Part shown: positions 18,847 to 28,300 of the stretch, one piece after another | How positions within the stretch are numbered: the first letter of the stretch is position 1 | Layout of the letters: every line of letters starts with the position of its first letter | Program-made: the position numbers and the translations under genes | The notes under the pieces: model-generated | What the model was told of the DNA's origin: nothing | The model's database searches: none | Seen by the model: the letters and a program-made list of their open reading frames with translations, nothing else | Origin: G963667855 sp963667855 | GTDB lineage: Bacteria > Planctomycetota > Phycisphaerae > UBA1845 | Direction of reading: 5' to 3' | DNA: 64,000 nucleotides | NCBI GenBank assembly: GCA_963667855.2 | Contig: CAXXKI010000010.1 | Span: forward strand, 248,001 to 312,000

Positions 18847-20037
18847 CTACACGTAAGCTCGAACTAAATAAAACACCAGCAGCAATCCCAGAATCCAGGG
18901 AATCGCATTGATAACCGCGACAATGATCGGCGTGTACCGGGCCGTAATCGACTGCGAGCTCGAAACCTTTCCCTCTTTAGTCAAATCATCGAAAAGTGAA
19001 TCGTACGACCACGAGCGACAGGCCTCCAGGGCTTCATGCATTTCCCAAGCGTGCGAAAAACGCCTTTGACCATCGGACGCACAGGCTTTTCCAAAAAACT
19101 CGGACAGCTTTTCCATATCCCATTGCCCGAAATTCACCATCAGGTTTTCCGGTAACTCTGGAAAACTCGTACCAACTTCGTCGACTACAAGCTCATATAG
19201 AATCCGCCCCATCGCGTAAGTGTCGGCCGTGTAGTCCATCCGGCCATCAGGCGGCATATATTCCGGAGTACCGACCTGGCTGGGAGTAGCCGTATTCGAA
19301 GTTATCATTCCGATGTCACTGAGTTTCGGTTCGCAATCCACGAAAACGATGTTGGCCGGCTTGATGTCCCGATGCGCCAACCCCGCGTCGTGAAGATTAC
19401 CCAACCCCCGTAAAAGGCGAAGCGCTATCTCAACAGCGGTATTGACCGAAATGGAATGCCCGGAAACCGCCTGCTGCAAGGTTAAAGGCCTGTATTTCTC
19501 CGGCAAACCGTCTCGCACGGTTTTCCTCGACCGGTCATCGTCCGCGAGCTCCATGGTGTAATATAGATTTTCCCCATGCATACCCACGTGGGAAACGTTT
19601 ATGAGGTTCGGGTGCGATTCCACTAACCGGCAATACGCCTCCAAAGCGGTGAGTTCCCGGCATTTAACGGCGGCCTTATTCAATCGCCCCAGGTCGATGA
19701 CCTTAAGTGCTCGATGAACCCCCACCCGGTCCCGAACCGCCCACACCGTACCGAAAGCACCTTCACCACAGAGACACACACGCTCGTAATCGGGTATATC
19801 CCAATCCTTGAAAGAATCCTCCTTCTCCCGATCTCGAAATCCGGACGCTACCGACCCGCTACCACCGATGGCTCGCCGCAGAATCCGCCCGTCAAGACCA
19901 CCTGTTCTAATACTTTCAACAACCCTTTGACACGCAGCACAACTCTCCAGGTGATCGAGCAACGCCTCCGCTCTATCGTCATCAAGCTCACCGCCCTCCA
20001 GAAGCCGCAGGTCTGCTGTATCCGGACACCCTGGCAT
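18847..20037 (-). CDS. Ser/Thr protein kinase with N-terminal anti-sigma-type zinc motif and C-terminal membrane anchor
   Basis: The protein has 396 residues. Residues 25-40 hold H-x3-C-x2-C (His29, Cys33, Cys36), the zinc motif of ZAS/zf-HC2 anti-sigma domains. The kinase domain spans about 85-340: glycine loop GEGAFGTVW, Lys112 in ALKVI, HRDIKPANIVF with Asp224 and Lys226, metal-binding Asp241 in SDIG (in place of DFG), and GTPEYMPPDG as the activation-segment end. A hydrophobic helix at about 368-393 anchors the C-terminus in the membrane. Two bases separate it from the upstream ECF sigma gene, so both are surely co-transcribed. This matches the planctomycete arrangement in which a kinase is linked to an ECF factor. 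All key catalytic residues are present. Confidence 0.9.
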   Translation of the reverse strand: MPGCPDTADLRLLEGGELDDDRAEALLDHLESCAACQRVVESIRTGGLDGRILRRAIGGSGSVASGFRDREKEDSFKDWDIPDYERVCLCGEGAFGTVWAVRDRVGVHRALKVIDLGRLNKAAVKCRELTALEAYCRLVESHPNLINVSHVGMHGENLYYTMELADDDRSRKTVRDGLPEKYRPLTLQQAVSGHSISVNTAVEIALRLLRGLGNLHDAGLAHRDIKPANIVFVDCEPKLSDIGMITSNTATPSQVGTPEYMPPDGRMDYTADTYAMGRILYELVVDEVGTSFPELPENLMVNFGQWDMEKLSEFFGKACASDGQRRFSHAWEMHEALEACRSWSYDSLFDDLTKEGKVSSSQSITARYTPIIVAVINAIPWILGLLLVFYLVRAYV

Positions 20038-20039
20038 GA

Positions 20040-20609
20040 TTATACCAGTCCGTCTTCAAGATTATCCCAGCGACTTTTCAATCGCTTGAGAACTCTGGAC
20101 TTGGCCACGTACACCTGGTTGGCTCTCATCCCCAGTTGTTTACAGATATCGCTAATTGGTTTTTCCTCTATAACGTACAGATAGAAAGCCTGGTAGGTCA
20201 CCGGTGCGATCTCTCCCCTGATCTGGTTCAGGCAATAGAGCAGGTGAGTGCGATTCCATTGCCGCTCCCACATCAATACCGGATCATCCTCGGTATCCTG
20301 CTCCCGTTCAAAATCCCTGGTCCGGGCCAACTCCTCCCGCCGGTGCTTTCGCAGTTGATCTTTAACCTTGTTGTCGATAATCCCCCGCAACCAGCCGCGA
20401 AAACTGACTCTCCGCTGAAAGTCATTAATGCTGGCCGCTATGGCGATCATGCACTGCTGAGCGATATCGTCCGCCTCCGTTTCGTTCAAACCCCGTTGCC
20501 TGGCGTAACCCACCAATAGAGGCCTGTACACCGAATCAAACTCCTCCCAGGAGTTCTCATCATCCAGATCGCGAATCTTACTCAGTAGACTTGCTCGAGT
20601 ATCCGGCAT
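20040..20609 (-). CDS. ECF RNA polymerase sigma factor
   Basis: ATG 20609 is favoured (189 residues) because TTGAGGG lies 5-11 bases upstream; an earlier ATG at 20624 overlaps that site. Region 2 is visible as ETEADDIAQQCMIAIAASIN and FRGWLRGIIDNKVKDQLRKH. Region 4 is TYQAFYLYVIEEKPISDICK followed by QLGMRANQVYVAKSRVLKRL, a helix-turn-helix. The protein is the size of the ECF group. The kinase gene starts 2 bp after its stop codon, so activity is probably set by the kinase, by its zinc motif acting as an anti-sigma, or by both. No target promoter motif could be recognised upstream. Confidence 0.92.
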   Translation of the reverse strand: MPDTRASLLSKIRDLDDENSWEEFDSVYRPLLVGYARQRGLNETEADDIAQQCMIAIAASINDFQRRVSFRGWLRGIIDNKVKDQLRKHRREELARTRDFEREQDTEDDPVLMWERQWNRTHLLYCLNQIRGEIAPVTYQAFYLYVIEEKPISDICKQLGMRANQVYVAKSRVLKRLKSRWDNLEDGLV

Positions 20610-20991
20610 ATATACCCTCAACATTTAGAACCACCGCTGGATTTGCCTGTCCCAAAGGGAAGCTCCAGATTACATGTAATTGTATACTGGAATTACCATC
20701 AATGCCCAACTCTGGATTTTTCTCTGTCCATTCCCCAGGAACCCCCCTAACTTTCGCACCAACAAGAGGTTACACTCGCCAGGCAACCCAGAAATTCGAT
20801 TATTAGACGGTACGCTGCCCTGATTATTGAAAAAACCATTCGGAAAATACGATTCGCTTAAGAGACCAACGGCAACCCTTGAGCCAGGCAAATACACAGT
20901 TCCGCGCAATATCCCACCCGACAAGACAGAATTTCACATGGATTTAAACCTGAGTTTTTTAATGATATGCGCGGCGATTCGATCGGCAGTA
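20610..20991. other. Promoter region of the sigma/kinase operon, no gene seen
   Basis: This 382-bp gap separates the small membrane protein gene from the sigma factor gene. No terminator hairpin or RNA gene is evident, and short open frames here have no ribosome sites. Confidence 0.35.
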
Positions 20992-21333
20992 TCAAACCAC
21001 TCCGTAAGCGGTTATTCCCACAAACACAATCAATGCAAAACACATGAGCCGCGAGCGGCGATAAGCTTCGCGCAACGTGTAGACGCCAAGCACAATCAAT
21101 GCCACACAAATCGCCGGCATAGCAGGCATAGCTGATCTGCCCTCGGAATTGACTTCAGCAACTTTTGGACTCGGCGATGGCACCGCAAGTGCCTCAGGTT
21201 TGGTTAAACCAGCGCCCGACTGTGGTTCAAAAGTGGAAAACGCCCTGACTGATGTTCCAAGCACCCCAATAAGAACCATCAGGACACAGAAACGAAACCG
21301 TGCATGTCTCGTTGCCTGCAAATCGAAAGTCAT
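20992..21333 (-). CDS. Small predicted membrane protein of unknown function
   Basis: I chose ATG 21333, giving 113 residues, because a strong AGGAGGAAGCG site precedes it. An N-terminal hydrophobic helix (FRFCVLMVLIGVLGTSVRAF) may be a signal peptide. A Pro/Ser-rich stretch (ALAVPSPSPKVAEV) follows, then two close hydrophobic segments (MPAICVALIVLGVYTL and MCFALIVFVGITAYGV) separated by a basic REAYRRSR loop. I do not recognise a family. The insertion element ISL3 begins 140 bp upstream of its start and could have separated it from its native promoter. Confidence 0.6.
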   Translation of the reverse strand: MTFDLQATRHARFRFCVLMVLIGVLGTSVRAFSTFEPQSGAGLTKPEALAVPSPSPKVAEVNSEGRSAMPAMPAICVALIVLGVYTLREAYRRSRLMCFALIVFVGITAYGVV

Positions 21334-21473
21334 CGCTTCCTCCTCCGATTTCTGATAATCCAACTACTCCGAAGTATCGAGGAGATCCATAAGCACTTTT
21401 CTCACAACGGCAAAGCACACTCCCCCTGTTCATAGGTGGGTACAGAGTACTTTCTGACATGGAAAATATTTTT

Positions 21474-22787
21474 GGTTCATCCGACTAAAGCGTACATGGA
21501 CTAGCAAAAAGGCGGACATGATGTTCTCATCTGAGGTTATCAAAGACTTCAGATACAGGAGACGCCATCATGTCCACCAGCTTACTATATCACGGATTCG
21601 GGGTTCGTGGCTATATTTACGAACGAACAGAATACAAGCACGGCCAGGTTTTTTTCTCGCTCAGCCAGCCACGAAACACCCTGCGGTGTTCAGCCTGTGG
21701 TTCAAAGAATGTTGCTCCCCGTGGCCACACTGAGCGGAGTTTCAAATCGGTACCAATCGGTGGCAAGGCAGTGAAAATCGTTCTTCCTATCCCTCGCGTT
21801 GAGTGTTTAGACTGCAAGGTCATCCGGCAGGTAGAGATTGGATTTGCCGATCGCCGCCGGAGTTACACCCGGTCGTTTGAACGATATGCGTTGGATCTCT
21901 TGCGTCATATGACGATTAAGGATGTGGCCGAACACCTGCAGGTTAGTTGGGATGTTATTAAGAAGATACATAAACAGGATCTGCTTAAGCGGTTTGTCCG
22001 CCCCGAACTCAAGCATTTACGCCAAATAGCTATCGATGAAATCTCGATCGGCAAAGGTCACCGCTACTTGACCGTAGTACTCGATTTAGAGCGTGGTGCG
22101 GTGGTGTATGTGGGCGATGGCAAGGGAAAGGAAGCTCTCAAACCGTTTTGGAACCGATTGCGAAGATCCCGAGCGAAAGTCAAAGCGGTAGCCACTGACA
22201 TGTCTCCGGCCTACATTGATGCGGTCTTGAGTAATCTGCCAAACGCGGCACTGGTTTTCGACCGCTTTCACGTAATGAAGCTTTTCAACGATAAATTGTC
22301 GGAGTTGCGAAGAGATCTGTACCGTGAAGCCAAGGATCAGTTGCACAAGAATGTGCTCAAGGGGACGCGATGGTTGCTGCTGATGAATCCCGAAAACTTG
22401 AACTCTGATAGCAGTGGACTAAAGCGTCTTGAAAAAGCGTTACACCTCAATCAACCTCTGGCCACGGCCTACTACATGAGGGAGGAACTACGCGAAGTCT
22501 GGGAACAGGAAGACGGCGAGGCTGCCCAGGCCCATCTGATGGATTGGATATTTCAAGCGGAGGCCAGCGGAGTCAGGATGCTCAAAAAGTTTGCCCAAAC
22601 ACTCCGCCTTCATGCGTTTGGTATATTAGCGTATTATGATTATCCAATATCAACCGGTCCTCTCGAAGGAACAAACAATAAGATCAAGACCATGAAACGC
22701 CAGGCCTATGGATTTAGAGATAAGGAATTCTTCAAACTGAAAATCCTCGCCATTCACGAAACAAAGTACGCTTTAGTCGGATGAACC
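21474..22787 (+). mobile_element. ISL3-family insertion sequence, complete
   Basis: The element is 1314 bp. Its ends are perfect 22-bp inverted repeats at 21474-21495 (starting GGTTCATCCGACTAAAGC) and 22766-22787. It is flanked by an exact 8-bp direct repeat ATATTTTT at 21466-21473 and 22788-22795, the duplication length typical of ISL3. It carries one intact transposase gene on the plus strand. The clean duplication and perfect ends suggest recent transposition. Confidence 0.92.
21570..22784 (+). CDS. ISL3-family transposase
   Basis: The protein has 404 residues; ATG 21570 is preceded by AGGAGACGCC. The N-terminal zinc-binding part has CSACG at 40-44 and CLDC at 79-82. A helix-turn-helix follows (MTIKDVAEHLQVSWDVIKKI, about 114-133). 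The DDE catalytic triad is Asp156 (IDEISIGKGH), Asp210 (VATDMSPAY) and Glu366 (GPLEGTNNKIK), all in standard ISL3 contexts. The stop codon lies within the right inverted repeat. The frame is intact and the gene appears functional. Confidence 0.95.
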   Translation: MSTSLLYHGFGVRGYIYERTEYKHGQVFFSLSQPRNTLRCSACGSKNVAPRGHTERSFKSVPIGGKAVKIVLPIPRVECLDCKVIRQVEIGFADRRRSYTRSFERYALDLLRHMTIKDVAEHLQVSWDVIKKIHKQDLLKRFVRPELKHLRQIAIDEISIGKGHRYLTVVLDLERGAVVYVGDGKGKEALKPFWNRLRRSRAKVKAVATDMSPAYIDAVLSNLPNAALVFDRFHVMKLFNDKLSELRRDLYREAKDQLHKNVLKGTRWLLLMNPENLNSDSSGLKRLEKALHLNQPLATAYYMREELREVWEQEDGEAAQAHLMDWIFQAEASGVRMLKKFAQTLRLHAFGILAYYDYPISTGPLEGTNNKIKTMKRQAYGFRDKEFFKLKILAIHETKYALVG

Positions 22788-22811
22788 ATATTTTTTTAGG
22801 ACTTTCAGGAT

Positions 22812-23273
22812 TTACGCGGGAGAGGAAAGCAGCCCCAATTCCCCCAATACACACAGCAGTTCCTGCCGCTTCAGGGGTTTAGGCAAGAAAGCCTGGTAGT
22901 GATGCTCCAGTTCTTCCCCCAGAACCTCGTCGGGTTCATCAACCGAGGTGGTCAATATCACCTTGGTTCGCCTTCCAGGAATAACATTGTGCTCGCGTTC
23001 CAGATCACGAATCGAGTTTAAGGCCTCTCGCCCATCGATATTGGGCATCATCAGATCGAGGCAAACCAGGTGGTATGGTTGACGCTGCTCAAGAGCTGTG
23101 GCAACACGATCTATAGCCTCCACACCGTTGATAGCGACATCGCACTCAGCAACTGGAGTTAGAATACGCTGGAGAATCGCCAGACAGTCTGGATCATCCT
23201 CCACGATGAGGACATGCAGCTTCTTCTCATCATCCTTGGGAACAGCTTTGGAAACCGATTTTGGGGCGTTCAT
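22812..23273 (-). CDS. Single-domain response regulator (receiver only)
   Basis: ATG 23273, with GGAGCAGG upstream, gives 153 residues. The receiver domain shows the acidic pair in VLIVEDDPD, phospho-acceptor Asp73 in CLDLMMPNIDG, Thr in LTTSVDE and Lys in FLPKPLKRQ. No output domain follows, so it may relay phosphate or act by protein contact. It is the last of three minus-strand genes (HPt, REC-histidine kinase, REC), with a 240-bp gap to the kinase. The ISL3 right end lies 25 bp past its stop codon, so the coding sequence is intact but any terminator may have been displaced. Confidence 0.88.
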   Translation of the reverse strand: MNAPKSVSKAVPKDDEKKLHVLIVEDDPDCLAILQRILTPVAECDVAINGVEAIDRVATALEQRQPYHLVCLDLMMPNIDGREALNSIRDLEREHNVIPGRRTKVILTTSVDEPDEVLGEELEHHYQAFLPKPLKRQELLCVLGELGLLSSPA

Positions 23274-23513
23274 TACGGCCTGCTCCAGAAAACCATTACA
23301 ACTTACTCGGAAAACCATTGCTGGGTAATTATCGGCAGAAAAACGATTAATCTTCCTGGTAAAGAAATTTACAGCAGATATGTTCTGGTCTCAATCCCGG
23401 CTTAAATCTTTGATCGTCGCGGCTGAACGCTCAAGCCGGCGATTTCAGCATGATCAGCCCGTTTTTCCCGGCGAGTAAACCTTTTTTTCTATTCTGCGCC
23501 TGACCGGATAAAG

Positions 23514-24629
23514 CTACGCAGTTGGGATGCAGGTCGCCACTGCTTGTTCTTTTTCCACCTTGGCCGGAGCGGCTTTGGAGAATTCAATGGTAAATACCGT
23601 TTCCAGGCCTGGAGTGCAGACAACCGAAATCTTGGCGTTGTGAGCTCCCACCACTTCCCGGGCAATAGCCAGACTCAGACCATGACCTTGTGTTTTCCTG
23701 TATACACTCGCAGCAGAAAATGCGTCAAACACGTGAGGCAGAAACGCCGGATCGAAACCCTCGCCGTAATCGGTAACCGAGGTCACAACCTTGTCATCGT
23801 CGCAACCAACCAGCACCATCACGCACGATCCGGTAGAACTGTGGATCAGGGCGTTATCCAGCAACGAGACTATCACGTTTTTAATCTGATGATAATCAAT
23901 TTCCACAGGAGCGTCCGTACACAGTCGCTCCTTGATGCGGATGTTCATGTCATGCGCTTTTCCCAACATCTCCGATACGGCATCTCGCACCACATCGGAT
24001 AGATTCACGAATGCGAATTCAAAAGGCCACTTCTGCGATTTCAAAGTACTCAAGCTGATTACTTTTTCGACAAACGCCATCAACCTTCTGGCATTCCGGT
24101 TTGCCATCATGGCAAACATCTTTCGTTCATCGTCATCAAGCCCCTCGTCTGCAGCAAGCAGTTCGGTCGGCTCGATTATGCCGTTGAGTGGAGTGCGGGT
24201 TTCATGCCCCAACAGAGTAAGCACGTCGGTTTTCAGATTATTCAGTTCCTCCACCGACTTCAATCGAAGATACACATTCACCTTGGCCCGCAGTTCTTCA
24301 ATATCGAACGGCTTGGTGATGTAATCATCAGCCCCCGCTTCGTATCCTTCAAGCCGGTTGGCCACGGTATCGCCCGACGACACCATAATCACCTTCGTAT
24401 GACTAAGGGTTTTATCCATACGAATGCGGCGGCACGTTTCATACCCGTCGATGCCGGGCATCATGATATCAAGAAGGACAATATCCGGGTGCCATCGCGG
24501 AGCGATTTCGAGAGCCTCTTCACCGGAACGGGCTATTTCCAGGCAATATTCTTTACGCAACGCCGCCTTTATGGTAGTGATCAGAGCGGGACAGTCGTCA
24601 ACTACAAGTATTTTACTCGCCTGCTTCAC
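23514..24629 (-). CDS. Hybrid REC-histidine kinase
   Basis: GTG 24629 is preferred, since AAGGA precedes it by six bases; GTG 24644 would add five residues. The protein has about 371 residues. An N-terminal receiver (residues 5-122) has Asp54 in VLLDIMMPG and Lys in YITKPFD. A dimerisation/phospho-acceptor helix has His142 in LLGHETRTPLNG. The ATPase domain has the N-box LLDNALIHS, the G1 box DYGEGFDP and the G2 box GHGLSLAIA. There is no membrane segment, so it is soluble and receives its input through the receiver. It sits between HPt and REC genes, forming a phosphorelay. Confidence 0.92.
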   Translation of the reverse strand: MKQASKILVVDDCPALITTIKAALRKEYCLEIARSGEEALEIAPRWHPDIVLLDIMMPGIDGYETCRRIRMDKTLSHTKVIMVSSGDTVANRLEGYEAGADDYITKPFDIEELRAKVNVYLRLKSVEELNNLKTDVLTLLGHETRTPLNGIIEPTELLAADEGLDDDERKMFAMMANRNARRLMAFVEKVISLSTLKSQKWPFEFAFVNLSDVVRDAVSEMLGKAHDMNIRIKERLCTDAPVEIDYHQIKNVIVSLLDNALIHSSTGSCVMVLVGCDDDKVVTSVTDYGEGFDPAFLPHVFDAFSAASVYRKTQGHGLSLAIAREVVGAHNAKISVVCTPGLETVFTIEFSKAAPAKVEKEQAVATCIPTA

Positions 24630-24681
24630 CAATAATCCTTTCACTATTCCGGTGCGATTACTGCTCTGAATTACCTGCCTC

Positions 24682-25029
24682 CTATTGGAGGCTGACCTGT
24701 TCCAGATACTCCATTGCCCGGGAGAATTCCCGTTTCAACTCTTGTAGTTCCTGTTCGAGGTCACTCTCTATAACCCCCCGCCCTACCAGCTCCACAGTTT
24801 CCGCATGGGCACGAACTAAAGTCATTCCCATAAGTGAAGAAGTTCCCTTAATGGCATGAGCCTCTCTGATCGTGGATTCCTTATCTCCACTTTCAACGGC
24901 ATTCTGCAGCTTTTCCATGCGTTCGCGCAGATACGATGAGGCCTCCTGGTACATCTCCAGATAGGCTTCCATATCAATCTGCGTCTTTCGCAGAACAGAT
25001 TCAATATCAACGGGCGTTCGGTCGAGCAT
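24682..25029 (-). CDS. Histidine phosphotransfer (HPt) protein
   Basis: ATG 25029, preceded by TGGAGA, gives 115 residues; a longer frame to 25125 adds an unlikely hydrophobic leader. The phosphorylated His58 lies in REAHAIKGTSSLMG, the canonical HPt signature, inside an all-helical domain. It is the first gene of the HPt / hybrid kinase / receiver set and probably shuttles phosphate between the kinase and the single-domain regulator or a distant partner. Confidence 0.9.
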   Translation of the reverse strand: MLDRTPVDIESVLRKTQIDMEAYLEMYQEASSYLRERMEKLQNAVESGDKESTIREAHAIKGTSSLMGMTLVRAHAETVELVGRGVIESDLEQELQELKREFSRAMEYLEQVSLQ

Positions 25030-25382
25030 AATTCTCCATCCAGATATGTGGAGCGCCCAAAGTCCCACGGTATACCTTTTGAACTTGAATCGGAATATAA
25101 GGAGGGGCACTTCAATTGCCCCCAACCATAGTATTGGAAACGCGTAGAACGTGCTTTTCGGCTCTTTTTATAAGAACCGCAGTTCATAATCAGTCAGACC
25201 TTACGAGAGTAATCAAGGCACAGATGAAACCCTGGAATCTATCTGGAAGATACATATCAGACACAACTTTATTTTCCCCCAATTATTAAAGAAATCGATA
25301 TTTATTGAATCGACACGTGCTACTACTCTACAATGAAATCAACATTAATGACGGTCGGAATCCACTCAGCCAGGAGATGATT
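25030..25382. other. Divergent promoter region, no gene seen
   Basis: The 353-bp region lies between the HPt gene (minus) and the PKD metalloprotease gene (plus) and is AT-rich near 25200-25340. No terminator or RNA structure is expected or seen. Confidence 0.35.
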
Positions 25383-28300
25383 GTGGCATCTAACCTCGAT
25401 TTCGTTAAAGCGAACTCTACACGGTATTCCTTCATCGCGGTTTTGGTTTTATTCTCTTTCTTTATTCCCAACGCACGAGCCGGAGAAACGCTACTGCTGC
25501 TGGATACGGATAATCCTATGCAATGGAAATCAGTAAAGAATTCAATTACTCGTTTCGATGGCCGTGTACTTGCGGTTTGCCCGCCGGAACTGATGATCGT
25601 CGATGTTGATCCTGCCGTAATTAAAACCATTTCATTTGAAAATACGCCTATCACCGTTTATGACGGTCCCATCGCCTTACGGAAAACCTTCAAACCAGGC
25701 AGTCGCACGGCAATCGCCCTTTGGAACGAACGACATCAAAAAGATTCGCCAATAAAACAAGAATCCGCCCGCGATATCGCCAGCATGATCGAAGAATCCG
25801 GCGATGTGTTTCTCCCTCCCGATATCCCCCCGGCACTGCTGAAAATCTACGAAGGGATTGGTTTTCCAACCGCGGAAGACGAAAAACGTGCTCGCTCGGC
25901 GCGGTCTCTACGGCTGAGCCACCTGGTTAATCCCAAGTATTACACCAGCGCGTTCATGTCCGGAGAAGTGGTGGTCGGAGCGATTCTGCCGGAAAGTAAC
26001 GGCGCGATAGACGCGGAAGTCGAGGATTGGACCGAAACCGAGGTAACCCTGGTCCACGAGAAGATCATGCGGGCAATGACCAATTTCCAGCAGGAATGCC
26101 CGACGGCAAATCTCACCTTCATATATCACTGGGATGACGCACCTGGAGCAGGCGGAGTGCCCGGTACAATCGACTGCGATTACGAAGCGGTCAACAACCC
26201 TTCCCTGGCAACCAGAAACGCCCTCGGTCGTCTAACATACGAAAACTCACCGGGAACCAGGGATTATGCCAACCACTTACGAAACCTGTACGAAGCAGAC
26301 TGGGCGTTTTTCTTCAGCGTGGCCGATGATTCGATAACCCTCTCCGGTCGGGCTTACGCCTTTCTCGGAGGCCCGTACAGCCAGTGCTACGGGCACAACC
26401 CCAGCTCGGTATACCAGCACGAAACCGGACACATATTCAACGCCATGGACGAGTATCATCCGGACGCCGCCCGCTCTCCGATCTCCCGGGCCGGATATCA
26501 GCAGGTGGTAAACGCCAACAGCGAATACAACAACGGCCTCGGCTACAACGGCGGTGCCGGTGAAGGAGTATCGGCATTGATGCTGGACACCTCGAACCGC
26601 CATTCGGCCTACTCGGTCGGACAACTGGGCTGGTACGACTCCGATGGAGACGGAATCCTCGATGTATCCGACTCCTTCCCTGACGTAATGGTAAACCACG
26701 TAGAGGAATCAAACGGCGTCGTAACCTTCGCAGGCCAGGCAACCGTCTCTCACGTACGCAGTCAACAGAGCGGTTTTTCCGTTGGATTCTCCGTAAACGA
26801 ACTGACCGACGTTGAATGGCGACTTGCCGGACAATGCTGGCAGCCGGCAACCGCGGTCGATGGAAGCATCGACGAGGGAACGGAAGATATAAGTTTTTCC
26901 GTCGGCCCTCTTCCCGACGGCGAATACTGTGTTGAAACCAGGGCAACGCACAATCTGGGGAATACAACTATTCTGCCCCGGAAAACCCTCTTTTCCGTAT
27001 CCTCCAGCACCGTCACCAATGCAGCTCCCTTCGCCGGATTCGTAACTGATACGGCATTACAGCGCAGAGGATATGACATAGTATTCGACGCGGAAGTCAG
27101 CAGTGACCTGGAAACCCCCGGCAGCAGCCTGCAGATCCGCTGGGACTGGGAAACTGACGGCATATGGGATACTCCATATTCTTTCATTAAGACGGCCTCC
27201 CACGCCTATTCAACTGCCGGGCAGTACCAGATTACCCTGGAAGTAAAGGATTCTGACGGACAAACCGGCTCGATAAGCAAGACGGTACTGGTTTCCGAGG
27301 ACAACGTAAGTCCCATTGCCAAATTCACGGTCGTCACCGGCAACATCCATGGCGAATTCAATCCAACTTACTTCTTTAACGCGAGCGACACTTTTGATCC
27401 TGAAGGCGACACGGTCGAAGTCCGCTGGGATTGGGATAATAATAATTCCTGGGACACTGGATTTTCCAGCAATCTCCAGGCTAATCACACTTATTCATTG
27501 CCCACGAACGAAGGTGGAAAATCCGCCCAATGGACAGTGGCCATGCAGGCTCGCGATTCGAACGGCGGAGTCACAAAAATCACCCGCGAAATCTGGAGTT
27601 GCCCTTACAATGACGCCCCCGTCGCGGATTTATCCGTAAACCCGTTAATTGCTTCCACTGATACACAGATTATTTTTGACGCTTCCAATTCAACCGACGC
27701 GAACATCGATACCACCTGGGATGGTCTCCTGGAATATCGTTTCGACTGGAACGGGGACGGTAATTGGGATACAGATATGATTACCAACCCCACTCACCTG
27801 CACAACTACAGCGAACCCGGTACATATTATCCACGAGTACAGGTACGGGACCGGTTCTCCGCCCTAGATGAGGTGAGTTATGAAATAGTCGTAGGCACCG
27901 ATCCGGTCGAGCAGCCGTTCTGGATAACCGGGGCGAAAATCGAACCGTCATGGATGCAGATTGCCTCTAATGGGAACCTGCAGTTAAACGCGATATTGGA
28001 GTACGTGGGGACTCCCGGAGATTTGTCCGTTACCTGGTTTGTGGAGGATATCCAAGGCGGCGATCCTTCGGTCGGAACTATTACCACAAACGGATTTTAC
28101 TCCGCGCCGGAAGCTCTGGGCTATTACCACGTAAAGGCTGTCAGTAACCACAATCCAAACGTGATTGCCAGCGCCACGATGAACGTCGCCACCAATTTCG
28201 TATACATATATCCATCCGGTGCGATCCTGACCGAAGGGCAAACGCAACAGTTCCTGGTCACTACAGGTTTCACCTATATTCCAACGGTCACCTGGTACGT

